From Streptomyces ipomoeae 91-03 (GTDB lineage: Bacteria > Actinomycetota > Actinomycetes > Streptomycetales > Streptomycetaceae), in contig NZ_AEJC01000414.1 in NCBI RefSeq assembly GCF_000317595.1, positions 1 through 64,000 of the forward strand: 64,000 nucleotides of DNA, given 5' to 3'. Numbering within the stretch: position 1 is the stretch's first letter; the number at the start of each line of letters is the position of its first letter. The notes beneath the pieces are model-generated. The model was not told where the DNA came from and ran no database searches. It saw only the letters and a program-made list of their open reading frames with translations. Shown here one piece after another: positions 45,919 through 54,212 of this stretch. A program made the position numbers and the translations under genes.

Positions 45919-48771
45919 GTGGATTACAACCTCAGCGGGCTGAGCACCCGGGAGTTCGAGCACGTGTCGCAGGCCCTGGCCCAGGAGATCCTCGGGCCGG
46001 GCGTCTCCGCCTTCGGGGACGGCAAGGACGGCGGGCGTGAGGCAACGTTCGAGGGGCGGGTGCCCTATCCGAGCGAGCTTGAGGCGTGGGACGGCTACGG
46101 GGTCGTGCAGGCCAAGTTCCGGCAGCGCACGGATCAACAGCCCCAGGATGCGGTCTCGTGGCTGAAGGGGCAGGTCAAGGAGGAATTCGAAGCGTGGCTG
46201 AGCCCGACCTCGAAGCGGGAGCGGCTGCCCGAGTACCTGATCTTCACCACCAATGTGATCCTGACTCCCGTCCCGGGCGGCGGAGGCATTGCCCAGATTG
46301 AGCAATTCGTGTCCACGTATGCGGCACGCCTTGGGCTCAAGGGCTGGGCGGTGTGGCACCACGACCAGCTGTGCCGCTACCTGGATCGGTACGACTCCAT
46401 CCGCCGTACCTACGCCGGTGCCATCACCTCCGGTGACGTCCTCGCACATCTGCTCGACGCCGTGTCCGCCGGACACAAGCCCAGGTCAGATGCCCTCACT
46501 GACGCAGCGCGTGCCTCGCAGCACCGCCGTGAGGCACGACTGAGTCTTGTGCCCGAGGAGCGTGCCGATGCCGTTCTGGACTGGGCTGACAAGTCCTCAC
46601 TGCCGGTGGTGACTGTCCCCGTCGGCACTCTGGCGGTTCTGGTCGCGCCCATGGGAGCCGGCAAGAGTGAGGAAGCCGAGAGTTGGTTGCGGGAAGGGCT
46701 CCGCGAGGCGGCGGGTGACCCTGATGTCGTGATCCCTGTATGGGTGGATGCGGGCAAGGTCGTACCAGATCTGCTGGATGCCATCACGCGTGCGGGCGGC
46801 GAACCGGCGAGTGGACTCGGACGTATCGTGATCGACGATCTCGATCGGATCTCACCCGAGCAGGTTGCACACCTCCTGTACGAGGCCAGGCTCCTGCTGG
46901 CGGCCCACCCGACCGCCCGGATTCTCGCTACGTGCAGACCTGGAATCGAGCTGGGCAGGGCTGTGGTGCACGAGGTTGCCCCGTGGTCAGTGCGGAGAGG
47001 CGCGGAACTTCTGGACCTTGTGATCGGCGACGACGCGCGCATGCTTTTCGAAGAGCGAGAAGTGCAGGATTTGCTGACCAGCCCCCTTCAAGCCCTGTCC
47101 GTCGCCTCCCGCCTCCTGGCCGGTGAAGACGCACGGGTGTCCAGCCTGGAGCTGCTGGCCGGTCTGGCCGCGTCCGTCATCAAGGGACGACGTAAGGGCT
47201 CCCCAACCTCACAGACCTGGGACCGCCTTGCCCGTCTCGCCGTACACATCCTGAATGCCGGAGGTCCAGTCCCCGCTCAGCACTTCGGGCATGAAGCCGA
47301 GGTCTGGGAGCTGACTGACACCGGTCTGGTCGTCCAGGAAGCTGCGGGCCTCCGCTTCGCCCTGCCTGTCTTCGAGCAGCACTTCGGCGCCCAGGCCCTG
47401 CGCAAGGGCTCTGTACTGCTGGAGGAGATCGTCACTGCCGACGCTTTCCCCCGGTGGCGCTACGCGATCGCATTCGCCGTGAGCGCGAGTGCCCCGGACG
47501 AAGCGGAGAATCTCATGCTCCGCCTTGCTCGGGCCAACCCAGCGGCCGCTTCCTGGACGTTCGACGAGATCGCCCGGGGCAAAGAGCAACACCACGGCAT
47601 GCGCGAGGCTGAAGACAGGGCCAGGATCACTATCGCCCGAATGGTCCGGGGAGACCACGACGAACTCCGAACCGCTGAAACCGCAGGCACTTGGCTGCGG
47701 GAGGCGCTCGAAGCTCTTGTCGAGGGATTCGGTCCGCTGAGCGGCTCGCTTGTTGAAATGCGGGATGGACGGCTGCCTCGGTGGGGAGTGTGGGCGAAGG
47801 AGGGCTGGGTGGCCATCTCTCCGTCGAGATACTCTTCTGAGCCGCCCGCAGTGACTCCACTGGCCTCGCACCCGTCGAACCGTGAAGACCCCGAATGGCG
47901 ATGGTGGAGTCAGCACCTCTTTCCCGGCGATCCGCTGGGCAGGTGGGGTTGGGCCCGCGGACGGATCCGCGAGCCCCTTGAGCGTGTAGTCCGACGTGGT
48001 GCTCTTCTGGTACCGCCGGATTCTCCGTTGGCCCATGAGCGGCTGTGGCACCTCGCGCAGCGACTCCGCCAGGGAAACGTGCCCCGCGATGGCGTCTCCG
48101 TGCCCGAAGTGCGCCGGCGAGTTGAGGCGATGATGGAGCGTGTGCGGATATCCGCGCGGTACACCCATCAAGTTGCGGGCTACACCTACGACTCGGCGGA
48201 CATCCGGTGGTTGCACTCCCAGTTGGCCGGTGTTACCGACGAGGTGCTGCGCAGACCGTACGGCGAGCCGGATCAGGAAATCCCGCGGCGTGGACGGATG
48301 TGGCAGGGGTACTCCCCGTTGCTGACGCTGAGGATCACCAGACAGATTCTGCGAGACGCCCTCATCGGCTACCGACAGCTGGTCGAACTGAACTTCCCGT
48401 CCCTCGCCTCTGCGCTGGGCCTGTACAGCGCCCTGCCCGTGAGCGCCGAAGGCATGGTGGTCATGCCGGAGGACGACACGGACGGGTCGCACAGCGGCTT
48501 GATCCATACCCTCCGTCCCAAGGCCGCAGGGCGCCGCAATGACCCACCTGAGGTGGACCTGGACCTGTGGACCGAGCCGGGGTGCGGCCCTACCTCGCCG
48601 TTCCCCGGTGGGCCGGTCGGTTCCAAGACGAACTTCCATCGGCCCTACTACGTAGATCGCGAACCGTCCACTGGCTCATCCCGCCCGGCGACTGAGCTTG
48701 CCTATGAGTGGCTCGTCCGTGACTTGAAGGCGGTTGGCTGGCTGGGTGTGCACGTCCAGCTCTCTTTATGA
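45919..48771 (+). CDS. Mrr-like nuclease fused to STAND-type NTPase
   Basis: 950 aa from GTG 45919; GTG 45844 in the same frame would add 25 residues of low-complexity sequence. Residues 1-110 look like a Mrr-type restriction endonuclease domain: LSTREFEHVSQALAQEILGP, then GDGKDGGREATFEG with Asp37 and YGVVQAKFR with Gln64-Ala-Lys66, which fits PD-(D/E)xK. Residues 230-400 are a P-loop NTPase: Walker A APMGAGKS (243-250) and Walker B IVIDDLDRIS (Asp306/307). About 500 residues follow without a recognisable domain. This nuclease-plus-STAND layout resembles antiviral Avs proteins, so abortive DNA degradation on phage sensing is my inference. First cargo gene of the island. Confidence 0.72.
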   Translation: MDYNLSGLSTREFEHVSQALAQEILGPGVSAFGDGKDGGREATFEGRVPYPSELEAWDGYGVVQAKFRQRTDQQPQDAVSWLKGQVKEEFEAWLSPTSKRERLPEYLIFTTNVILTPVPGGGGIAQIEQFVSTYAARLGLKGWAVWHHDQLCRYLDRYDSIRRTYAGAITSGDVLAHLLDAVSAGHKPRSDALTDAARASQHRREARLSLVPEERADAVLDWADKSSLPVVTVPVGTLAVLVAPMGAGKSEEAESWLREGLREAAGDPDVVIPVWVDAGKVVPDLLDAITRAGGEPASGLGRIVIDDLDRISPEQVAHLLYEARLLLAAHPTARILATCRPGIELGRAVVHEVAPWSVRRGAELLDLVIGDDARMLFEEREVQDLLTSPLQALSVASRLLAGEDARVSSLELLAGLAASVIKGRRKGSPTSQTWDRLARLAVHILNAGGPVPAQHFGHEAEVWELTDTGLVVQEAAGLRFALPVFEQHFGAQALRKGSVLLEEIVTADAFPRWRYAIAFAVSASAPDEAENLMLRLARANPAAASWTFDEIARGKEQHHGMREAEDRARITIARMVRGDHDELRTAETAGTWLREALEALVEGFGPLSGSLVEMRDGRLPRWGVWAKEGWVAISPSRYSSEPPAVTPLASHPSNREDPEWRWWSQHLFPGDPLGRWGWARGRIREPLERVVRRGALLVPPDSPLAHERLWHLAQRLRQGNVPRDGVSVPEVRRRVEAMMERVRISARYTHQVAGYTYDSADIRWLHSQLAGVTDEVLRRPYGEPDQEIPRRGRMWQGYSPLLTLRITRQILRDALIGYRQLVELNFPSLASALGLYSALPVSAEGMVVMPEDDTDGSHSGLIHTLRPKAAGRRNDPPEVDLDLWTEPGCGPTSPFPGGPVGSKTNFHRPYYVDREPSTGSSRPATELAYEWLVRDLKAVGWLGVHVQLSL

Positions 48772-49237
48772 AGGCGTCGTCAAGGTGTCAGGGAGGGCGA
48801 ACGGCCAGGCACGCCGTCCAGCTTCCGTAGTGGGTGATTTCTGAGCCGGATGCCGTCGTTGCGGAGTGAGTGGGCACTGGCAATGCACCAGATCGCGAAG
48901 CAACTACAGTGTTGGCTCCGCTCCGGTGAGTTGAGACCCCACCGTCCACATGTAGTCGCGGCTGTGTGTGAGGATCGGCCGTTGTCGCAGTTTCGAACGC
49001 TCTGGGGGCGTACGGAAGTGCCACGGACGCAGAGCGACGGCTTCCTCTTGCATCGGGAGCGGTCGATAGGCGGCCTTTTCCGTTGTATTTCGGCCAAGTT
49101 GAGGAGAGCGTCTGCGGACGTTGCCGGACGTCCACGGACTGGCGCGAACACAGTGAGAACTACTGAGACAGAGTGGGACTGGCCTGGTTTGATCTACGGA
49201 GAGTTACCTACTTCGCTCGGCGGGTCACACTGCATTC
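48772..49237. other. Gene-poor stretch inside the island
   Basis: In these 466 bp I see no frame I can support. Base composition is more even than in the flanks. Around 49105-49140 there are related CCGGACGT words. It may hold a promoter for the 49238 gene or remnants of a lost gene. Confidence 0.4.
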
Positions 49238-49732
49238 ATGGAGAGCTTCCAGCAGCGGAAAGCGATAGGCGATGCGCACGAGCGGCACGTCGCCGAGCAA
49301 CTCATCGGGCGAGGATGGGAAGTGGATTTCTGGGGGCAGGGTCTACTGAGCCGGGCGCTCCAATGCGCGCTCCGGAGAACGGACAGCTCCATTCGCTGGT
49401 TTCCGGATCTCATTGCGGCGAAGGCACGGGACCTGGTGCTGATCGACTGTAAGGGTGGGATGACCAGCCAGCGAACAGGGCGTCATGCCGTTGAACGCTC
49501 AGCAGTTCTGGCGCACTTGCAGCTCATTGCCTGGACCAGTCTCCCGGTCTACTACGTGTTCGATGGGCTCGATGTGTGGGCGCCACATGATGTCCTCATC
49601 GCGGGGCAGCAAGGGCCGCACAGCGTTGTCGGCTCCGGGGCCCCGTACTTTCTGATTTCTACGCAAGGAGCCCGCCGCTTCGACGACCTGTTCGGCGGAC
49701 GGGATCTTCCAGAGTTGGGCATTGCCTCGTAG
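49238..49732 (+). CDS. Small PD-(D/E)XK nuclease-like protein
   Basis: 164-aa protein. RWFPDLIAAKARDLVLIDCK shows the spacing of a PD-(D/E)xK nuclease core: PD (residues about 52-53), then strand LVLIDCKGG giving D-x-K. The helix before it, AHERHVAEQLIGRGWEVDFW, is typical of Holliday-junction-resolvase-like and restriction-like folds. The later YYVFDGLDVWAPHDV supplies further strands. It may be a resolvase-like element protein or a stand-alone defence nuclease. ATG 49238 lacks a good ribosome site. It lies between the STAND gene and the recombination genes. Confidence 0.6.
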   Translation: MESFQQRKAIGDAHERHVAEQLIGRGWEVDFWGQGLLSRALQCALRRTDSSIRWFPDLIAAKARDLVLIDCKGGMTSQRTGRHAVERSAVLAHLQLIAWTSLPVYYVFDGLDVWAPHDVLIAGQQGPHSVVGSGAPYFLISTQGARRFDDLFGGRDLPELGIAS

Positions 49733-50175
49733 GGGTCCTCCCGCGTCTACGAGGCTGCTGGACGGCTCTCTTGCACGAAACTTCGAGTCCCTGTCGGCGT
49801 CGGCTGAGCGTTCGGCCGTCGTCGAGACCAGTGATTGCTGGCTGCCACCGCTGACAACAGGGCAGGCGCTTAGAAGGTGCCTGCTCTGTTCCCTGGCTAT
49901 CGGCAGCCAGGCGAGTGCGCTGGTAGCGGTGCTCTTTCGTGGCGCTGGGGTGCTGATTCGCCGACGGCAGACACATTGAGGGCGCAACGGACTGGAATGA
50001 CGCGGCGAAGCAAGCAAACCTAGAGCAGTCCGGAGAAGCGCGGCCACGCCCCCTGCTGTTCCTGCATACGCCTGCATGCCGTGAGCACCGTGTCGGGCGA
50101 AACATAGCCGACGATCGCCGGTTAGCCAAACCGGCGATTCCGCAGACCATTGAAACCTGTCGCGCTGATCCCCGC
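49733..50175. other. Gene-poor stretch before the recombinase-like gene
   Basis: 443 bp with no supported gene. The only clear structure is the inverted repeat at 50114-50138. Confidence 0.4.
50114..50138. promoter_or_regulatory. 10-bp inverted repeat upstream of the recombinase-like gene
   Basis: ATCGCCGGTT, AGCCA and AACCGGCGAT form perfect arms ending 37 bp before the GTG at 50176. It could be an operator or a small terminator. Confidence 0.45.
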
Positions 50176-50844
50176 GTGACGCATTCAGTGATTTCCCCTG
50201 AGGAGTTCAGAGCTGTGTCTGTCGAGGTCATGGACGAAGAATGGTTGTACTCCGAGGAGCAGGTTCGATCGCTGCTCGAGTGGATGCGTGGGCACGCGGG
50301 TGCCGATCGCTCGGTGCACCCTTTCATGCTCATAGTGTCCGAGCAGGCTCTGCGACCGGGAGAGGCGCGCGCCCTGCGAGTGAGCGACGTAGTGCTCCCG
50401 GAGGGCAACCTGGGTAAGTTGACGGTCCGCCACAAAGGCGTGGCGAGGGAGATTCCTCTCCAGCCGCAGGTCGTGGAGTTCCTGCGTGGGTGGATCAGCG
50501 AGGCTGGTCTGCATGACGACGACCTGTTGCTTCCCGGTATGCGAGGCCGGCCGCTCTCGGCTGCCGTATACAAGCGGATCTGGGAGCAGGCCCAACAGGC
50601 CGTCCTGCCGCGGGACGAGCGGTACTGGTGGCGTCTGGGGGAGCCGATCTCGATTCTCCGTGAGTCCTGCCTGGTGAAGTGGCTGGGGATGGGCATCTCG
50701 CCCGTCACGGTTGCCGAGTGGGCCGGCGTGACCCGGAGTTGGCTGGCGCTGCGTTATCCGCACTGCTTCCGCACGGAGAAGGTCAAAATCGACTGGGACC
50801 ATCTGGCCGAGGCCATGGCCCTTCCGGACTCGCCCAGGCCGTGA
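50176..50844 (+). CDS. Tyrosine-recombinase-like protein with altered active site
   Basis: 222 aa, equivalent to only the catalytic half of a tyrosine recombinase. LIVSEQALRPGEARALRVSD matches the box I region with its Arg. Where integrases have HxLRHT, this protein has SILRESC, so Arg is kept but the flanking His residues are lost. The box II LGH is AGVTRS, and the end YPHC keeps a Tyr. There is no DNA-binding N-terminal domain. It is probably inactive as a strand transferase, perhaps a directionality or accessory factor for the integrase downstream. GTG 50176 is the first start; GTG 50215 is an alternative. Confidence 0.6.
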   Translation: MTHSVISPEEFRAVSVEVMDEEWLYSEEQVRSLLEWMRGHAGADRSVHPFMLIVSEQALRPGEARALRVSDVVLPEGNLGKLTVRHKGVAREIPLQPQVVEFLRGWISEAGLHDDDLLLPGMRGRPLSAAVYKRIWEQAQQAVLPRDERYWWRLGEPISILRESCLVKWLGMGISPVTVAEWAGVTRSWLALRYPHCFRTEKVKIDWDHLAEAMALPDSPRP

Positions 50845-50851
50845 TTTTCGC

Positions 50852-50882
50852 CCCGCGCTCTGGCTGACACCCAGAGCGCGGG
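50852..50882 (+). terminator. Hairpin terminator after the recombinase-like gene
   Basis: CCCGCGCTCTGG (50852-50863), a 7-nt loop and CCAGAGCGCGGG form a perfect 12-bp stem, 7 bp past the stop. Confidence 0.85.
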
Positions 50883-51072
50883 CACCCGCTCATCCCCATC
50901 TGCACCGTTGGTCCTCACCCAACGAAGTCATGGATCAGCCTCCTTTCGGTCGAAGGCTCTCCGTGAAGCCGTCCCACTGCCCCGACAGGGCTGTGAACGA
51001 ACATGCACCGGCCGACGCTCCGGCTGCCCGACTCGCCGGGTGCTCGGCCCACCCCACCCCAAGGTCCCCTTC

Positions 51073-51279
51073 ATGCCTGCACGCCTGCTGTCCATTCCTG
51101 CCGTCGCCGCCGCCCTGGATGTCGACCGCCGCACCGTCTACCGCTTCATCGCTGCCGGCGACCTGCCTGTCGTCGACCTCCGTACTGGCCCAGGCCGGTC
51201 CCGCGTCCGGGTTCCTGCGGCCGGCCTCGACGAGTTCATCAGCCGCCGCGCCGTCGTACCGCCGACAGTCCGCCGCTGA
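51073..51279 (+). CDS. xis: Excisionase-type HTH protein
   Basis: 68-aa small DNA-binding protein, MPARLLSIPAVAAALDVDRR then TVYRFIAAGDLPVVDLRTGP, the MerR/excisionase winged-helix pattern (domain annotated as HTH_17 in most genomes). It precedes the integrase in the same direction with 60 bp between, the usual xis-int order, so it probably bends the att site to favour excision. ATG 51073 gives a complete small domain. Confidence 0.8.
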   Translation: MPARLLSIPAVAAALDVDRRTVYRFIAAGDLPVVDLRTGPGRSRVRVPAAGLDEFISRRAVVPPTVRR

Positions 51280-51339
51280 CCCTGGCCCATCCCAGGCCCG
51301 TCACCTCGAACAAGGAGTAGTGCCTCGTACCTCCGCAAG

Positions 51340-52428
51340 TTGAAGTCCGGCAAGTGGCAGGCGACCGTACGCAACCGGACAGGAGACCGGTTCAGCGAGT
51401 CGTTCCCCCTCAAGGCGCAGGCGCGCGCCTGGGGCATCGAGATGGAGACCCAGTTTGCCCGCGGAGGCATGCGCGACCCGCGGGCCGGTGAAATGTCGTT
51501 CCGCGAGTGGCACGACCGGTGGTGGAACGCCCGCGTCGTTGAGCCCCACACGCTTCGCGGTGACGCATCCAACATCAAGAACCACGTCATTCCCTACTGG
51601 GCGGACTGGGAGATGCGGGCCATCACCCGCATGGACGTCCAGAGCTGGATCCGGACCCTGGTCGAGAAGGGGGCGGGGGCTGCTGCGATCAAGCGGGCCT
51701 ACAACCTGACCTCCTCCATGATGCGCGCGGCCGTCGACGATGATGTCCTGGCGGTGACCCCGTGCCGCAGCATCGACTTGCCCCAGATCGCGGTCAAGCC
51801 GCCGCAGTGGTTCACGCTGGACCAAGCGCAGAGCATCCTCGACGAACTCCCCGCCCCCTGGCGGACGATGTGCCTGCTCGGCTTCTACACCGGGCTGCGC
51901 TGGGGCGAACTCTCTGGTCTTCACCGCCACCGCATCGACCAACGCCGCTCGCGACTGTTCGTGGTGGAGGTCAACACCAAGAGCGGCATCAAGGAGTATC
52001 CCAAGAGCTCCAAGAGCCGTAGAGAGGTCCCGCTCCCGCCCCACGTCCTGGAGGCCCTCGAACGCCACATCCACCGGCTCGACCGGGATGCCGTGGTGTT
52101 CACCACCATCACCAAGGGCCGTGCTGGACGGCTCCTTGCCGACAGCAACTGGCGTCGGCAGACCTGGTGGCCCGCTGTCGAGGCCGCCTACTACTTCGAC
52201 ACCGACGGCGAGCAGCAACTCGTCCCGCACTACCCGCCGCACTCCATGCGCCACACCTGCGCCTCGTGGCTGGTCCAGAAGGGAGTCTCGCTCTACGAGG
52301 TCCAGCACCTCCTTGGGCACGAGAGCTTTCAGACCACCCAGCGCTACGCTCACCTTCAACCGGACGCGCACAAGGCCGTTCTTGGTGCCTGGGAGCGCCT
52401 GGACGTTCCGCTCACCATCGCCGCATGA
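51340..52428 (+). CDS. int: Tyrosine-type site-specific integrase
   Basis: 362-aa phage/ICE integrase. An AP2-like arm-binding N-terminus (GKWQATVRNRTGDRFSES), a SAM-like core-binding domain and a complete catalytic domain are present: Arg in FYTGLRWGELSGL, Lys in the KSSKSRREVPLPP hairpin, HSMRHTCASWLV, LLGHES and the nucleophile Tyr in TTQRYAHLQ. The first available start is TTG 51340, but the frame continues upstream as SASYLRK, the usual integrase opening, and a GTG is one base out of phase at 51319. A deletion at the start codon, or sequencing error, is possible. Presumed to catalyse integration of the surrounding island. Confidence 0.85.
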   Translation: MKSGKWQATVRNRTGDRFSESFPLKAQARAWGIEMETQFARGGMRDPRAGEMSFREWHDRWWNARVVEPHTLRGDASNIKNHVIPYWADWEMRAITRMDVQSWIRTLVEKGAGAAAIKRAYNLTSSMMRAAVDDDVLAVTPCRSIDLPQIAVKPPQWFTLDQAQSILDELPAPWRTMCLLGFYTGLRWGELSGLHRHRIDQRRSRLFVVEVNTKSGIKEYPKSSKSRREVPLPPHVLEALERHIHRLDRDAVVFTTITKGRAGRLLADSNWRRQTWWPAVEAAYYFDTDGEQQLVPHYPPHSMRHTCASWLVQKGVSLYEVQHLLGHESFQTTQRYAHLQPDAHKAVLGAWERLDVPLTIAA

Positions 52429-52433
52429 ATGAT

Positions 52434-52467
52434 CCTCCGCCCTGTCCCCTCATGGACGGGGCGGAGG
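52434..52467. terminator. Convergent terminator after int
   Basis: CCTCCGCCCTGTCC pairs with GGACGGGGCGGAGG (one G-T pair) around a 6-nt loop, between the stops of int and the coiled-coil gene. Confidence 0.85.
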
Positions 52468-52478
52468 CGCTTGCCTGA

Positions 52479-54026
52479 TCAGGGGCGCTGTGCGACCTCC
52501 TCTTGGGGCAGCGTCCAGCGCCCCTGGCTGTCGAACGGCCAGGGGTGGGTGTAGAGATCGCCCTGAAGGAGTTCACGCAGAGCCTCACGGCTGGCTGGAG
52601 GATCCGGCGGAGTGGCCAGCGGCGCGGACAGTGGATCAATCCGGTCTGCGTATGCCTCGGCCCATTGCAACCACTCCAGTTCCTCCGCCGCAGCGGACGC
52701 GTCGTCGTCTCTCGCACGGGCTGCGCGGCAGAAGGCGCGGATCTCGTTGGCCTGATGCAGTGCCTTCACCTGCTCGACCAGGATGTTCGCTCGATGTCGA
52801 TCGACTTGCCGCTCCCGTGCCTGTGCAACTGTCGCGTACCAGCGGCGTCGCTGCTCGGCCTTGCGGAGTTCCTCTTCCCGCTGCTGACGTTCGGCCGCCG
52901 CGGCGCGCTGTTCGAGATCGTGCAGAAGGCGCCCCAGGCGGGACTCCAGTGTCCACCGTGCGCTGTCCCTGTAGGTGTACGAATGCTGGTACCAGCTTCT
53001 GGCGGGCGCACCGAGTTCAAGGCGTCCGTTGAACTCGTGATCGTATTTGGGGATACGAGTCCAGGGATTGCGTTGCTGTTGACGGATCTCTTGAGCGGTC
53101 GGCTCGTGTGGCACCTTGGTCGTCTGCTCTGTGATCGCGAGCGGGAGCGCGTGTCCGCGGATGACGATGACCATCTGGTGCACGGCCTGGCCCCGATCGA
53201 GATCGGTGCGGGTCTCCACCTGGTAGCCGCGGCTTTCCGCCTCGGTCAGGAGCGCGTGCATGATCCGCAGGGCACGGTCCAGCTGCTCCCGTGACACATG
53301 CAGAGAGATGACCTCGGGCGTCTCGCGGGTGTCCACTACAGTCTTGGACCTGCCGAGGGCCTTGCGCGTCGCCCGGACAAGCTGATGAGGACGGTTCAGA
53401 ACGTCGGGGACGTCGATGGTCGGCACCGGCGGCGGTTGCGCAGCCTTCTCGGCTTCCTCGTCGACCAACGTGAAGACGCAGTCACCGCGCTGCCGTCCGG
53501 TCCAGCGCAGCTTGAGCTCTCCCGGTACGTGACCGTGATGGAGCGCGTCGTAGTAGGCCGCCCGCCACCGCCCCCGGGTCCGCGGGCCCGGATCAGGGAC
53601 GGTGAGCTTGCCAGCAGTGGCGGACTGGAGTCGCGCGACCAGCTCGGCTCCGTCGGCAGGACCGCGCTCGGCCTGTTCGGCATCACCGGCCAAGCGCTCC
53701 TGCTCGGCTTGGACCTCCTTGGGATGCTTGCCGTGCTTGATGAAGTAGCGACCGTCCGAAGTCACCACTGCGACGTGCCCGCTACCACGCCAGCTCCGCT
53801 TGATCAGCCCACGCTGCTCAAGGGCCCAAGCCGTGTTCGAACTCTTGGGAGCGATGGGCACGGCACTCGACGCTGCAGCGATCTGGCGGAGCATGTCAGC
53901 CTGCTGTTCGGTCAGCGTGTACTTCACGAGCTTCGGCTCCACCTCGACGAGCTGCGGGCAGACCACCAAGGTAGGGCCGATGAGCAGCCTCAGAGCGCTT
54001 CCCGTCACACGTTCGGGTTCCACCAC
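52479..54026 (-). CDS. 515-aa coiled-coil protein, function unknown
   Basis: I cannot assign a family name. From GTG 54026 the protein begins with a winged-helix-like segment (LTEQQADMLRQIAAAS, ALEQRGLIKRSWRGSGHVAV, VTSDGRYFIKHGKHP), then a second segment centred on VSREQLDRALRIMHALLTEA and GYQVETRTDLDRGQAVHQMV. The conserved-looking KVPHEPTAQEIRQQQRNPWT and IPKYDHEFNGRLEL precede a long charged coiled coil (AAAAERQQREEELRKAEQRR). There is no signal or membrane segment. It is transcribed away from the HSP90-like ATPase gene with 186 bp between, which suggests shared control and a functional pair. Confidence 0.65.
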   Translation of the reverse strand: MVEPERVTGSALRLLIGPTLVVCPQLVEVEPKLVKYTLTEQQADMLRQIAAASSAVPIAPKSSNTAWALEQRGLIKRSWRGSGHVAVVTSDGRYFIKHGKHPKEVQAEQERLAGDAEQAERGPADGAELVARLQSATAGKLTVPDPGPRTRGRWRAAYYDALHHGHVPGELKLRWTGRQRGDCVFTLVDEEAEKAAQPPPVPTIDVPDVLNRPHQLVRATRKALGRSKTVVDTRETPEVISLHVSREQLDRALRIMHALLTEAESRGYQVETRTDLDRGQAVHQMVIVIRGHALPLAITEQTTKVPHEPTAQEIRQQQRNPWTRIPKYDHEFNGRLELGAPARSWYQHSYTYRDSARWTLESRLGRLLHDLEQRAAAAERQQREEELRKAEQRRRWYATVAQARERQVDRHRANILVEQVKALHQANEIRAFCRAARARDDDASAAAEELEWLQWAEAYADRIDPLSAPLATPPDPPASREALRELLQGDLYTHPWPFDSQGRWTLPQEEVAQRP

Positions 54027-54212
54027 CCCAACCTGGTCGTGTTGAGGTCAGTCAATGGTGTATGTGGCCCGGGCCGAACCCGTCGAGCAGCTTGTCGGCG
54101 CTGCTCTTTGGGCTCGGATCCCACCACGGTAGGTACTTGGGTTGACGTGCGCAGATTGCGTCGGGCTCATTACCCTGTGTCGCGGGCAGTGCCGAGGTGG
54201 GCGGGGGTAGGG

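Noticed and set aside
47209..48639. Minus frame of 476 codons inside the STAND-nuclease gene
   Set aside because: No motif and no start signal; codon bias supports the + strand gene.
48780..49151. Minus frame of 123 codons in the island gap
   Set aside because: Cys/Ser/Arg-rich with no homology I recognise; could be remnant DNA but not supportable as a gene.
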